From Haloplanus salinarum (GTDB lineage Archaea; Halobacteriota; Halobacteria; Halobacteriales; Haloferacaceae), in NCBI RefSeq assembly GCF_024498175.1, contig NZ_CP101823.1, positions 3,044,987-3,108,986 of the forward strand: a DNA stretch of 64,000 bases. The letters run 5' to 3'. The position numbers were made by a program, and so were the translations under genes. The notes beneath the pieces were generated by a model. It saw only the letters and a program-made list of their open reading frames with translations, was not told the origin of the DNA and ran no database searches. Positions 1 through 7,508 of this stretch are shown here, in pieces (the first letter of the stretch is position 1; each line of letters starts with the position of its first letter).

Positions 1-78
1 GTCGTGGTCGTCCTCGTCGACCGCGTCGACGACGACGCTCATCGAGCAGCGGCCGCACGCTTCGGTATCCTTCGCCAT
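1..78 (-). CDS. Small zinc-finger-like protein, N-terminal fragment
   Basis: The reading frame runs off the left edge of the window. It begins with ATG at 78 and codes for 26 visible residues with a Cys-Gly-Arg-Cys pair at residues 8-11, followed by a very acidic stretch. A CxxC knuckle in a short acidic protein is typical of the many small zinc-finger proteins of haloarchaea. A TATA-like TTTAAG at 103-108 lies about 28 bp upstream, which fits a leaderless message and supports this start over the in-frame ATG at 42. The second zinc half-site and the function cannot be seen. Confidence 0.5.
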   Translation of the reverse strand, partial: MAKDTEACGRCSMSVVVDAVDEDDHD

Positions 79-102
79 CGTCCGTGTTTGGGCCGCCAGC
101 GG

Positions 103-109
103 CTTAAAT
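103..109 (-). promoter_or_regulatory. TATA box of the zinc-finger gene at 1-78
   Basis: ATTTAAG read on the minus strand lies about 28 bp upstream of the ATG at 78, the spacing of a leaderless haloarchaeal promoter. Confidence 0.4.
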
Positions 110-201
110 CCCGGCCGCGATGCGCTTTTCACCGTCGCCGGAGTACGCCCCCCCATGCACCGACTCGCGACGCCGACACCGACCCGCCGCCGTCGCCGCC
201 G

Positions 202-903
202 ATGAGCGACGACCCGGCGGCCGCCCCGTCGGGGGCCGACCCCGCGTCCGAATCGCCGGACTCGCCGGACGCCCCCGCCGACGACTGGGGGGCTCCCGAG
301 GAGGCCCGGGCGGCCGACCTCCCCGACGAGGTGGTCGAGGCGATCCCCGACTGGCCCGACGACCCGTATCTCGACCGGGTGAGTGACCGTCTGATGCACA
401 GCTACGACCTGGACAGGGACGCCCACGTCGCGGGCGAACGCTGGGACCTCTACGGCGAACTGCGGGTGGTGAACCAGAAGCAGTTCGTCCACCCCGCGCT
501 CTCCTACGCCGACCACGAGTCCGAGGAGTACCTGTTCGCCCGCCGGGTCGGCCGCCCCACCGTCGCCGAACTCGAACGGCTGGTCGACCTCGGGCACGAC
601 GTGGCCGACGAGCGCGTGACCGGCCACGAGGAACATTACCGGACCGACGTCACCTTCGTCCTCGTCGCCGACGAGATTCCCGACGACGTCCGCGAGTTCG
701 TCTCCGGGTTCCGGGACCGCACCCTGCTGAAGTTCGGCTACTACGGCCACTACGAGGTGAACCTGATCGTCGTCGCGCCGGCACGACGCACCGCCGTCGC
801 CAGCGACGTCGCCGACGCCGTCCAAGCCTTCGCGCTCTGGCGGGACCTCGCCGACCCCGATCCCGGGCTGCTCGACCGGCTCACTCGCCGGTTCTGGAAG
901 TGA
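202..903 (+). CDS. Conserved haloarchaeal protein of unknown function
   Basis: A 233-residue soluble acidic protein. The first 50 residues are a low-complexity Asp/Pro/Ala-rich tail. The remainder looks globular, with a regular pattern of charged and hydrophobic residues, and a motif of the form IPDWPDDPYLDRVSDRL near residues 51-67. No signal peptide or membrane segment is visible. ATG 202 is the first plausible start in frame; the frame stays open upstream, but that part is Arg-rich and looks non-coding. The lipoprotein gene follows after one base, so the two are probably co-transcribed. I do not recognise the family. Confidence 0.7.
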   Translation: MSDDPAAAPSGADPASESPDSPDAPADDWGAPEEARAADLPDEVVEAIPDWPDDPYLDRVSDRLMHSYDLDRDAHVAGERWDLYGELRVVNQKQFVHPALSYADHESEEYLFARRVGRPTVAELERLVDLGHDVADERVTGHEEHYRTDVTFVLVADEIPDDVREFVSGFRDRTLLKFGYYGHYEVNLIVVAPARRTAVASDVADAVQAFALWRDLADPDPGLLDRLTRRFWK

Positions 904-904
904 T

Positions 905-1504
905 ATGCGCCGCCGATCCCTCCTCGCCGGTCTCGCGGGGCTCGCGGGCTGTGGCCTCGTCCCCGAGGAGAGCGAGCCGATCGAGGCGAGCGCGTCGGCG
1001 CCGGCGACCCTCCCCGACGACGCCGCGGCCGCGGCGGGGTACGCGCGGGCCGTCGCCGAGACGGTCACCGTCGAGACGACGGTCGATACGGACCTCGCCG
1101 GCGACGTGGAGCTGAGCGCCAGCCGGGACGTCGTCGCGACGCTGTTCCGCCGGGTCTACCGCGCCGACGCGGGGCGACGGTTCGGCCTGGTGACCGCGCC
1201 AACGGTCCGCATCGTCGAGAACAGCGAGACGCGGTACGATCCGGTTCCGGCGCTCGATCCGTCCCGCGTCGTCGAGTTGGCGACCGATCGGTCGGTCGCG
1301 ACCGTCGCCGACTGGACCGAGTCGGGGAGGGGCACGCTCCTCGGGACCGAGACGTCACGGGAGACGGCGACGGCCGACGACGACGAACTCGCGCTGGTTC
1401 GGGCGCGCGCTCGCGCCGGCGACGACGCCGTCACCGCGATGGCGCTCGCCCCGACGGCCGACGGGACGGTCGCGCCGCTCGCCGACGTCGCGTACGACGG
1501 ATAA
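905..1504 (+). CDS. Tat-type lipoprotein, DUF6517-like
   Basis: A 199-residue secreted lipoprotein. The N-terminus has the twin-arginine run RRR at residues 2-4, a short hydrophobic stretch, and the lipobox LAGC at about residues 13-16, so the mature protein should be lipid-anchored outside the membrane. The body has no further membrane segment. The sequence layout (an ATLPDDAAAAAGY-type start and a central segment rich in beta strands) resembles the haloarchaeal DUF6517 lipoproteins, but I place it there from memory only. ATG 905 lies one base after the stop of the preceding gene, so they look like one operon. Function is unknown. Confidence 0.75.
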   Translation: MRRRSLLAGLAGLAGCGLVPEESEPIEASASAPATLPDDAAAAAGYARAVAETVTVETTVDTDLAGDVELSASRDVVATLFRRVYRADAGRRFGLVTAPTVRIVENSETRYDPVPALDPSRVVELATDRSVATVADWTESGRGTLLGTETSRETATADDDELALVRARARAGDDAVTAMALAPTADGTVAPLADVAYDG

Positions 1505-1522
1505 AAAAGCGCGTCGTCGGCG

Positions 1523-3373
1523 TCAGTCGTCGCTCGGGGCGCCGGCCGCCCCGCCCTCGCCCCGGACGCTCCGGATGTTCGCGTAGCCGATGCGGACGAG
1601 CGACAGCGCGAGGTAGATGAGCACGAACGCCAGCGCGGCCTGGACGGCACTGGAGATCAGCGCCGACGTGCTCTCGGCCCCACCCTGGAGGATGTTCGTG
1701 TAGATGTTCTCGTAGATAGCCAGCCACAGCAGCCCCAGGACCGTGATGACCGTCATGATGGCCATCGGGACGCCGGTGGAGATGAGCTGCTTGGAGTCGT
1801 CCCAGTTGGCGAGCCACACGGTCGCGGTCAGGAGCGCGAGCGCGGCGAGCAGCTGGTTGGCGCCGCCGAACAGCCCCCACAGCACGACCCACTCGCCGGA
1901 CGCGACGAGCGCGTAGGCGGCCAGCGTCTGGATGACGGGGTTGGTGTAGCGACCGCGGGCGAGGTTACCGAGGCTGACGCTCTCCAGCCCGGTGGCGGTC
2001 TGGCCCGCGGGCATTCCGACGATCTCCTCCATCATGTACCGACCGAGGCGGACGGCGGTGTCCGTCGAGGTCAGGAGGAAGCTCACCAGCACGAGCGCCA
2101 TGAAGACGCTGGCGGGCGTCTCGGGCAGGCCGAAGCTGGTGAGGATGATCCCCCCGCCGGAGGCGAAGTTGGGGAGCGCGCCCCCGATGCCGCCGGCGGC
2201 GGCGTCGCCCGCGAAGCCCGCGACCGCGAGCGTCGACAGCGCGACGGCCGCGAGCAAGCCCTCGCCGAGCATCCCGCCGTAGCCGATGAGGCGGGCGTCG
2301 GTCTCCTTGTCGAGTTGCTTCGCGGTCGTCCCCGAGGAGACCAGCGAGTGGAAGCCGCTGATCGTCCCGCAGGCGATGGTGATAAAGAGGAGCGGGAACA
2401 GCGGGAGGAAGACGCCCTCGACCCCCCAGAACCCGTTGTACATGCCGATCGAGGAGTCGATGGTGAGTGGCTGGCTGCTCGTGCCGAAGATGGTCCCGAC
2501 GATCACGGCGAGCAGCGCGCCCCCGACGCCCGTGTACAGCAGGAACGACGAGAGGTAGTCACGCGGCTGGAGCAACACCCACACCGGGAGCGCGCTGGCG
2601 ATGCCGGCGTACACCAGTACGACCGGAATCCACGCCGCGGTGTTGGCGCCGAGCGATCCCGCGGCGGGCACCCAGCTCCCCGCCCCCGAGAGCAGCACGA
2701 ACGTGCCCGCGGGGTGCGAGCCCTCCGCCAGCGGGAACAGCGCGAACGGGTACTGGAGCCCGACCCAGACGCCGCCGAAGACGCCGGCGACGAACAGGAC
2801 CGTCCCCGGGATGAACGGGCCGTCGAGCTGGTAGAGGTAGACGCCGAACACGAGCGCGAGCACCACGTAGACGAAACTCGCCGTCGCCACCTGTGGGAAC
2901 GCGTTGAAGACGATGGCCACCACGAGGGCGAACACCGCCACCACCAGGATGATGGTGAGGAACGCGAACCACAGCAGCATGTTCTTGCCCTTCCGGCCGA
3001 CGTACTGGCCGATGATGTAGCCGATCGACTTCCCCTCGTGCCGGAGCGAGCCGGACAGCGAGACGAAGTCGTGGACCGCACCCATCAGGGGGTTGCCGAT
3101 GGCGATCCACAAAAGCGCCGGCAGCCATCCCCACACGGCCCCCGCGGTGATCGGACCGACGATCGGCGCACCGCCGGCGATGCTCGAGTAGTGATGCCCC
3201 AACAACACCGGTTTCTTCGACGGTACGTACTCCTGTCCGTCTTCGTACTTGTGTGCTGGCGTCTCGGCGTCCTCCTCGAGCCCCACGAACTGCGCGAGGT
3301 AGCGCGAGTACCCGACGTAGCCGAGCGTGAACGTCACCAGCACCGCGAGTACGATCCAGATTACTTGTGTCAT
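1523..3373 (-). CDS. cstA: Carbon starvation protein A family transporter
   Basis: A 616-residue polytopic membrane protein with about 16-18 hydrophobic segments, matching the CstA family in length and pattern. It carries the family's conserved N-terminal region, including the segment HYSSIAGGAPIVGP near residue 63. Family members take up pyruvate or peptides during carbon limitation. The frame remains open for 26 codons upstream, but ATG 3373 starts directly before the first membrane helix (TQVIWIVLAVLVTF), which is the usual N-terminus. The C-terminus ends in a short acidic, Gly/Ala-rich cytoplasmic tail. The gene stands alone between the lipoprotein gene (convergent) and arsA (67 bp upstream). 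Confidence 0.93.
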   Translation of the reverse strand: MTQVIWIVLAVLVTFTLGYVGYSRYLAQFVGLEEDAETPAHKYEDGQEYVPSKKPVLLGHHYSSIAGGAPIVGPITAGAVWGWLPALLWIAIGNPLMGAVHDFVSLSGSLRHEGKSIGYIIGQYVGRKGKNMLLWFAFLTIILVVAVFALVVAIVFNAFPQVATASFVYVVLALVFGVYLYQLDGPFIPGTVLFVAGVFGGVWVGLQYPFALFPLAEGSHPAGTFVLLSGAGSWVPAAGSLGANTAAWIPVVLVYAGIASALPVWVLLQPRDYLSSFLLYTGVGGALLAVIVGTIFGTSSQPLTIDSSIGMYNGFWGVEGVFLPLFPLLFITIACGTISGFHSLVSSGTTAKQLDKETDARLIGYGGMLGEGLLAAVALSTLAVAGFAGDAAAGGIGGALPNFASGGGIILTSFGLPETPASVFMALVLVSFLLTSTDTAVRLGRYMMEEIVGMPAGQTATGLESVSLGNLARGRYTNPVIQTLAAYALVASGEWVVLWGLFGGANQLLAALALLTATVWLANWDDSKQLISTGVPMAIMTVITVLGLLWLAIYENIYTNILQGGAESTSALISSAVQAALAFVLIYLALSLVRIGYANIRSVRGEGGAAGAPSDD

Positions 3374-3440
3374 GTGTCGCCCGATAACAAAGATAATGAA
3401 AGTCCGACTTAAGCGTTGGTGTCCCGTGTGAACGTGCCGG

Positions 3441-4427
3441 TCAGCCGCCACGACCGACGAACGTCGGCGCCTCGGCGCTCGGGTCGATGTCGAGTTCGTC
3501 GGCCACCGCGGCCAGCAGGTCGCCCCGGATCTCCCGCGGTCGGGATTCGATTTCCGCGACCAGCGGCGGGTCGAACCGCTCGCGGACCTGTTCGAGGCGC
3601 TCGCGCTCCGTCTCGATCCGGTCCCGGAGGTAGCGGGCGCCGCGCCCGTCCTCGTCGTCGTCCGGGGCCGGCGTCAGTCGGTTCGCGACCAGTCCCCGGA
3701 CCGACAGGTCCCGCTCGGCCATCCCCTCGATCGATCGCCCGGTCTCGTTGACCGACAGCTGATCCGGGTTGAGCACGAGGAAGAAGGCGGCGTCGTTCCG
3801 GAGGGCGCCGCCCGCGAACTCGAAGAAGTCGCGGCGCTCCTCCAGCCGTTCGAGGACCGGATCGCCCGCCATCACCCGCCGGGGCTCGTTGTTGCCGATC
3901 GCCGCCTTCTCGAAGAGGTCGATGCTCTGTCGGCGCTTGTGGGTCAGGCGATCGATCCAGTCGCGCAGGAACTCCGGCAGGCCGAGCAGTCGGAGCGTCG
4001 ATCCCGTGGGTGCCGTGTCGAACACCACCCGATCGTAGTCCTCGCTCCCGCGCATCACCTCGACGAACCGGTCGAACAGCGCCGCTTCGTACGCGCCGGG
4101 CGTCTGGTGGGCCATCTCCAGCTGTCGGTTGATCTCGTTGACCATCGACGCCGACACCTGTTCGGAGAGCTGTTGGCGGATGCCGTCGAGGTGGTTCGCC
4201 ACCTCCGTCTCCGGATCGATCTCCATCGCCGACAGTCCCTCGATCCCGTCGACCGACTGCGGGGTGTCGTCGAACGACTGGTCGAACACGTCCGACACCG
4301 AGTGGGCGGGATCGGTCGAGACGATCAGCGTCTCCACGCCCGCCGTCGCACACCGCCGGGCGTACCCACAGGAGACGGTCGTCTTGCCGACGCCGCCTTT
4401 GCCGCCGAAGAAGACGAACGGCTCCAT
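3441..4427 (-). CDS. ArsA/Get3 family ATPase
   Basis: A 328-residue P-loop ATPase of the ArsA/TRC40 group. The deviant Walker A GGKGGVGKTT is at residues 8-17, switch I STDPAHS at 37-43 and switch II DTAPTG at 137-142. In eukaryotes Get3 delivers tail-anchored membrane proteins, while bacterial ArsA drives arsenite efflux. There is no arsenic gene nearby and no ArsA-like Cys cluster, so a Get3-like targeting role is the more likely reading. It lies 1 bp downstream of the small gene 4429-4725, which shares its promoter. Confidence 0.88.
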   Translation of the reverse strand: MEPFVFFGGKGGVGKTTVSCGYARRCATAGVETLIVSTDPAHSVSDVFDQSFDDTPQSVDGIEGLSAMEIDPETEVANHLDGIRQQLSEQVSASMVNEINRQLEMAHQTPGAYEAALFDRFVEVMRGSEDYDRVVFDTAPTGSTLRLLGLPEFLRDWIDRLTHKRRQSIDLFEKAAIGNNEPRRVMAGDPVLERLEERRDFFEFAGGALRNDAAFFLVLNPDQLSVNETGRSIEGMAERDLSVRGLVANRLTPAPDDDEDGRGARYLRDRIETERERLEQVRERFDPPLVAEIESRPREIRGDLLAAVADELDIDPSAEAPTFVGRGG

Positions 4428-4428
4428 C

Positions 4429-4725
4429 TCAGAAGTGGTACTGCTGGCCCTTGCGTTCGAGATACGAGTCCCGGTCCCACAGGCGACGCTCCCACGCCTC
4501 GAACTCGTCTTCGAGGTAGGGGAGCAGTTCGGCCGTGTAGTAGGAGACCGGCGAGGGGATGCCGAACGCGTCGGGGAAGCAGGCCAGCAGGAACGCGTCC
4601 TCGCTGTCCTCGGCCTCCTTCTCGATTTTCTCGTACGCCGGATGGGAGATCATGCCGTGGTACAGCCCCCGGAGCCACTCCCGCAGGGTCTCGCGGTAGG
4701 CCGCGATGCGGTCGGCGACTGTCAT
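4429..4725 (-). CDS. Conserved small protein cotranscribed with ArsA/Get3
   Basis: A 98-residue soluble protein of mixed alpha-helical character with many aromatic residues (W18, Y22 and a WERRLWDRDSY stretch near the C-terminus). It has no signal peptide, membrane helix or Cys cluster. It is the first gene of a two-gene operon with the ArsA/Get3 ATPase, whose ATG follows its stop after one base. That arrangement suggests a partner or adaptor of the ATPase. ATG 4725 is supported by a TATA box about 29 bp upstream (4751-4757). I do not recognise the family. Confidence 0.75.
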   Translation of the reverse strand: MTVADRIAAYRETLREWLRGLYHGMISHPAYEKIEKEAEDSEDAFLLACFPDAFGIPSPVSYYTAELLPYLEDEFEAWERRLWDRDSYLERKGQQYHF

Positions 4726-4750
4726 CGTCTCTCATCCAACCGTCGCCGAG

Positions 4751-4757
4751 ATATAAA
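4751..4757 (-). promoter_or_regulatory. TATA box of the small-protein/arsA operon
   Basis: TTTATAT on the minus strand lies 26-32 bp upstream of ATG 4725, which is the spacing of a leaderless haloarchaeal transcript. Confidence 0.65.
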
Positions 4758-4825
4758 CCCCGTGCCGGGTGTGCGCCGCCGCCGAGACGCCGGGCTTCAA
4801 GCCGTCGCGGCCCCCACGTTCCCCC

Positions 4826-6025
4826 ATGACCGACTCGGACCGCATCCCGGTGACCGTCCTGTCCGGGAGCCTCGGCGCGGGCAAGACGACGCTGCTGAAC
4901 CACCTGCTCGCGAACGCCGACCGCGACGTCGCCGTCCTCGTCAACGACATGGGCGAGGTGAACGTCGACGCCGAACTCCTCGCGGAGGGGTCGGCCCCGA
5001 GCGGGGCGGTCGCCGAACTCTCGAACGGCTGTATCTGCTGTGAGCTCCGCGGTGACCTCGAGACGGCGGTCGTCCGCCTCGCCCGCGAACGCGACTTCGA
5101 CGCGCTGGTGGTGGAGTCCTCGGGCATCTCCGAACCCGCGCCGGTGGCGCGCCTGTTCACCACCGACTCCGCCGCCGCCGCCCGCTACCGCGTGAACGCG
5201 CTCGTGACCGTCCTCGACACGCGGCTCTTCCTCGACACCTTCGACGGCGACGGCGTGCCCGAACGCCGCGGGACCGCCGACGACCGCCCGCTTTCGGACC
5301 TCCTCGTCGAACAGGTCGAGGTGTCGACGCTCGTCGTGCTCAACAAGGCCGACCTGTGTACCGACGCGGAACTCGACCGGGCCGAGTCGCTGGTCGCCGG
5401 CCTCCGTCCCGGCGTCGAGACGCTCCGCACGGAGTTCTCCGCGGTCGACCCCGCTCGCCTCCTCGACGCCGGCGGCGTCGACGTCGACGCCCTCGCCGAC
5501 CTCCCCGGCTGGAAGCGGGCCATCGAGGCGGACCACGGCGGCGACCACCACCACGCCCACCCGGACGAGGTGTACGGCGTCTCCTCCGTTACGTACCGCC
5601 GCCGCCGCCCGTTCCACCCCGAGCGGATCGCGTCCGTCCTCCGCGATCTCCCGCCCACTGTCGTCCGCTCGAAGGGAACGATATGGGTCGCCGGCAACGA
5701 GTACAGACAGTCCGTGGGGCAGGCGGGGGCGTCGGTCCGGGTCACCGCCCGGGGGCCGTGGATCGCGTCGCTCCCCGAAATCGACCGCAAGACCTACCGC
5801 GCGAACCGGCCGGACCTCGACTGGCACGAGACGTACGGCGACCGCCGGACCGAGTTCGTCGTCATCGGCACCGACGTCGACGAGTCGGCCCTCCGCGACC
5901 GGCTCGACGACGCGCTCGTCACCGACGAGGAGTGGGGCGACGGCCCGGCGGGCGAGGCCGCCGTCGACGCCACCGAGCCCTTCCCGACGACGGACGGCGA
6001 GACGGCGGTCCTCCGCGAGCCCTGA
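4826..6025 (+). CDS. CobW/G3E family metal-chaperone GTPase
   Basis: A 399-residue GTPase of the G3E (CobW/YjiA/ZNG1) family. The P-loop GSLGAGKT is at residues 14-21, the family's metal-binding CICC at 69-72 and NKAD for guanine specificity at 173-176. A His-rich segment (DHGGDHHHAH) lies at 236-245, and a CobW C-terminal domain follows. Members insert or store Zn, Co or Ni for client metalloenzymes. ATG 4826 places the first beta strand directly before the P-loop; the frame is open further upstream, but that sequence looks like promoter DNA. It is convergent with the zinc-ribbon gene at 6026-6265, and the stops are adjacent. Confidence 0.92.
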   Translation: MTDSDRIPVTVLSGSLGAGKTTLLNHLLANADRDVAVLVNDMGEVNVDAELLAEGSAPSGAVAELSNGCICCELRGDLETAVVRLARERDFDALVVESSGISEPAPVARLFTTDSAAAARYRVNALVTVLDTRLFLDTFDGDGVPERRGTADDRPLSDLLVEQVEVSTLVVLNKADLCTDAELDRAESLVAGLRPGVETLRTEFSAVDPARLLDAGGVDVDALADLPGWKRAIEADHGGDHHHAHPDEVYGVSSVTYRRRRPFHPERIASVLRDLPPTVVRSKGTIWVAGNEYRQSVGQAGASVRVTARGPWIASLPEIDRKTYRANRPDLDWHETYGDRRTEFVVIGTDVDESALRDRLDDALVTDEEWGDGPAGEAAVDATEPFPTTDGETAVLREP

Positions 6026-6265
6026 TCAGCAGGCACACCCGGAGCCGGCCGCCCGCTCGAACCGCATCGGGTCGCCGCAGTCGGGACACTGCGGCGTCCC
6101 CTCCGCCGCCCGGTCGAGCCCCTCGTCGTCGACGTCGACGTCGCGGACGCGGACGCCGCAGTCGTCACACCAGAACGCGCCGGCCGAGCCGTCGTCGCCG
6201 GCGTCGTCGGGCGCGCGGTTCGTCGAGGCCGAGAGCACCGCCGAGACCGTGTCGATGAGTCCCAT
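6026..6265 (-). CDS. Zinc-ribbon protein
   Basis: A 79-residue protein with CxxC pairs at residues 33/36 (CDDC) and 60/63 (CPDC), spaced as in a zinc ribbon, and two more cysteines at the extreme C-terminus (C77, C79). The N-terminus is hydrophobic for about 12 residues, then acidic. The first ATG that leaves a compact protein is at 6265; an upstream extension would add a proline-rich sequence without family character. Its role is unknown. Its stop lies next to that of the CobW GTPase, which is transcribed towards it. Confidence 0.65.
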   Translation of the reverse strand: MGLIDTVSAVLSASTNRAPDDAGDDGSAGAFWCDDCGVRVRDVDVDDEGLDRAAEGTPQCPDCGDPMRFERAAGSGCAC

Positions 6266-6343
6266 ACTCGACGTCACCCCGTCCTCCGGGCTAAATCCAC
6301 GTCGTTCGTGCGGGGCCGGCACACGACCACACGGCCGGCCTCA

Positions 6344-6423
6344 TACGGATTATTGTAACTGGTTACCGGTGGTTCGCCGAGACGTTCCGGCGAACCACCG
6401 GTAATGACTTACGATAAACAGTA
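6344..6423. repeat. 80-bp palindromic insertion element, copy A
   Basis: A nearly perfect inverted repeat of 80 bp. The outer arms are TACGGATTATTGTAA (6344-6358) and TTACGATAAACAGTA (6409-6423), matching at 12 of 15 positions when one is reversed. An inner arm built on ACCGGTGGTTCGCCG pairs with CGGCGAACCACCGGT around an 8-base loop. The direct repeat TCA flanks both ends (6341-6343 and 6424-6426), and the right copy is the stop codon of the SRPBCC gene. It has the same length and layout as the element at 40992-41071, so the two are one family. It carries no coding sequence and could be a MITE-like or REP-like element. Confidence 0.85.
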
Positions 6424-6852
6424 TCAGACCGCCCCCTCCAGCCCGTCGAGCAGTCGGTCGAGTTCGCCGCCCCGCTTCCAGGCCCCGAGGCGGTCGGCCA
6501 GGGGCACGGGCAGGGCGAGCGACACCCGCGACCGGGCCCGGACCCGCGACCCCTCGTCCTCGGCCGTCACCGTCACCCGCGTCTCCATCCGCTCGAAGGG
6601 GCCGTCGCCGACCTGTTCGTACCGGTAGCCGTCCGCCAGTTCTTCGAACCGGAGCCGGAAGGATATCCCCGGTCCCGTGGCGGTGACGAGCGTCGCGTCC
6701 CCGTCCTCGGTCACGGTCGTCGCCTCGAAGCTCCCCTCCCACGCCAGCAGCGCCCGCGGGGAGAGCCGTCGCTCGATTTCGCGGGGACTGGCGGCGACGA
6801 ACCGGTCGCGTTCGACGTCGTGCACGGTACCGATCGGGGCACGGGAAGACAT
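6424..6852 (-). CDS. SRPBCC/polyketide cyclase-like protein
   Basis: A 142-residue single-domain protein with the pattern of the START/SRPBCC ligand-binding fold: an N-terminal VERDRFVAASPREIERRLSP segment, a run of alternating beta strands (including GDATLVTATGPG and RYEQVGDGPFERMETRVTV), and a long C-terminal helix (DRLGAWKRGGELDRLLDGL). This fold binds hydrophobic ligands, and the substrate cannot be told. ATG 6852 is chosen because it gives the standard fold start. The stop codon at 6424-6426 doubles as the flanking repeat of palindromic element A, so the element landed exactly at the end of this gene. Confidence 0.7.
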   Translation of the reverse strand: MSSRAPIGTVHDVERDRFVAASPREIERRLSPRALLAWEGSFEATTVTEDGDATLVTATGPGISFRLRFEELADGYRYEQVGDGPFERMETRVTVTAEDEGSRVRARSRVSLALPVPLADRLGAWKRGGELDRLLDGLEGAV

Positions 6853-6886
6853 AAGCGTCACGTGGGGCGCCCCCGGCGACGACCGA

Positions 6887-7201
6887 TCAGAGCAGGGGGA
6901 GCGACAGGGTGACGAGCACCGCCCCGAGCGCCAGCGCGAGGTAGCGCAGGCGCTCGGCGTCGGCCCGACGGACGTCGACGGCCGCGGGCGTCCCCCGGCG
7001 GACGAACTCGTGGTACGCGCCGCCGCCGATCGCGACGGTGACGACCGCCGACGCCGCGAGCGACGTCCGGAGCGAGAGGCCGTACGCCAGCCCGTAGAGC
7101 GGGCCGACCGAGAGCGCGAGCATCGCGCCCAGCCCGGCGACGACGACGAACGGGATGGGGTCGACCGGCCGGCCGTCCCGGTTCCGGAGGCGACGGTCCA
7201 T
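6887..7201 (-). CDS. Small membrane protein, unknown
   Basis: A 104-residue protein that begins with a basic stretch (MDRRLRNRDGR) and then has three probable membrane segments, at roughly residues 16-34, 47-64 and 84-104. The positive-inside rule would place the N-terminus in the cytoplasm. It lies 34 bp upstream of the SRPBCC gene on the same strand and is divergent from the small membrane gene at 7260. I do not recognise the family. The start at 7201 is the first ATG that leaves a normal basic N-terminus. Confidence 0.6.
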   Translation of the reverse strand: MDRRLRNRDGRPVDPIPFVVVAGLGAMLALSVGPLYGLAYGLSLRTSLAASAVVTVAIGGGAYHEFVRRGTPAAVDVRRADAERLRYLALALGAVLVTLSLPLL

Positions 7202-7259
7202 GGGTGTCGGTGGGGCGCCAGGGACAAGAGGTAAGTGGCGGTCGGACCGCCTCACACGC

Positions 7260-7475
7260 ATGGCCGACGACGCCGAGGGGTTCGACGACGCGGTGGCCGA
7301 CGCCGAGGGCGACCCCCGGGTGATCCTCGCGCTGAACCTGGTGCTGTCCTCGCTGTTCGCGTGGGTCGTCGTCTGGGGGCTCTCGGCCATCGACATCGTC
7401 GCCTACGGCGCCGTCAACGTCGCCACCCTGGCGGCCGTCCTCGTCGGCGTGACCTACCTGATCACGCAGCGGTGA
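7260..7475 (+). CDS. Small two-helix membrane protein, unknown
   Basis: A 71-residue protein with an acidic N-terminal 20 residues and two hydrophobic segments, at about residues 22-43 and 46-67, ending in TQR. The acidic start, short length and hairpin topology are common among small haloarchaeal membrane proteins of unknown function. ATG 7260 is preferred over the longer open frame, whose extra 35 residues are Arg-rich and overlap the divergent gene's promoter region. Confidence 0.6.
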   Translation: MADDAEGFDDAVADAEGDPRVILALNLVLSSLFAWVVVWGLSAIDIVAYGAVNVATLAAVLVGVTYLITQR

Positions 7476-7508
7476 GGGCGGTGTCGGCAACCCACGGGGG
7501 CCGTGCAG

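Noticed and set aside
120-386. An 88-codon frame inside the first hypothetical gene.
   Set aside because: Arg/Gly/Pro-rich composition in a shadow frame of the gene starting at 202.
3441-4427. Arsenite efflux ATPase.
   Set aside because: There is no arsenic-resistance gene nearby and no cysteine metalloid site; the small partner gene fits a Get3-like role better.
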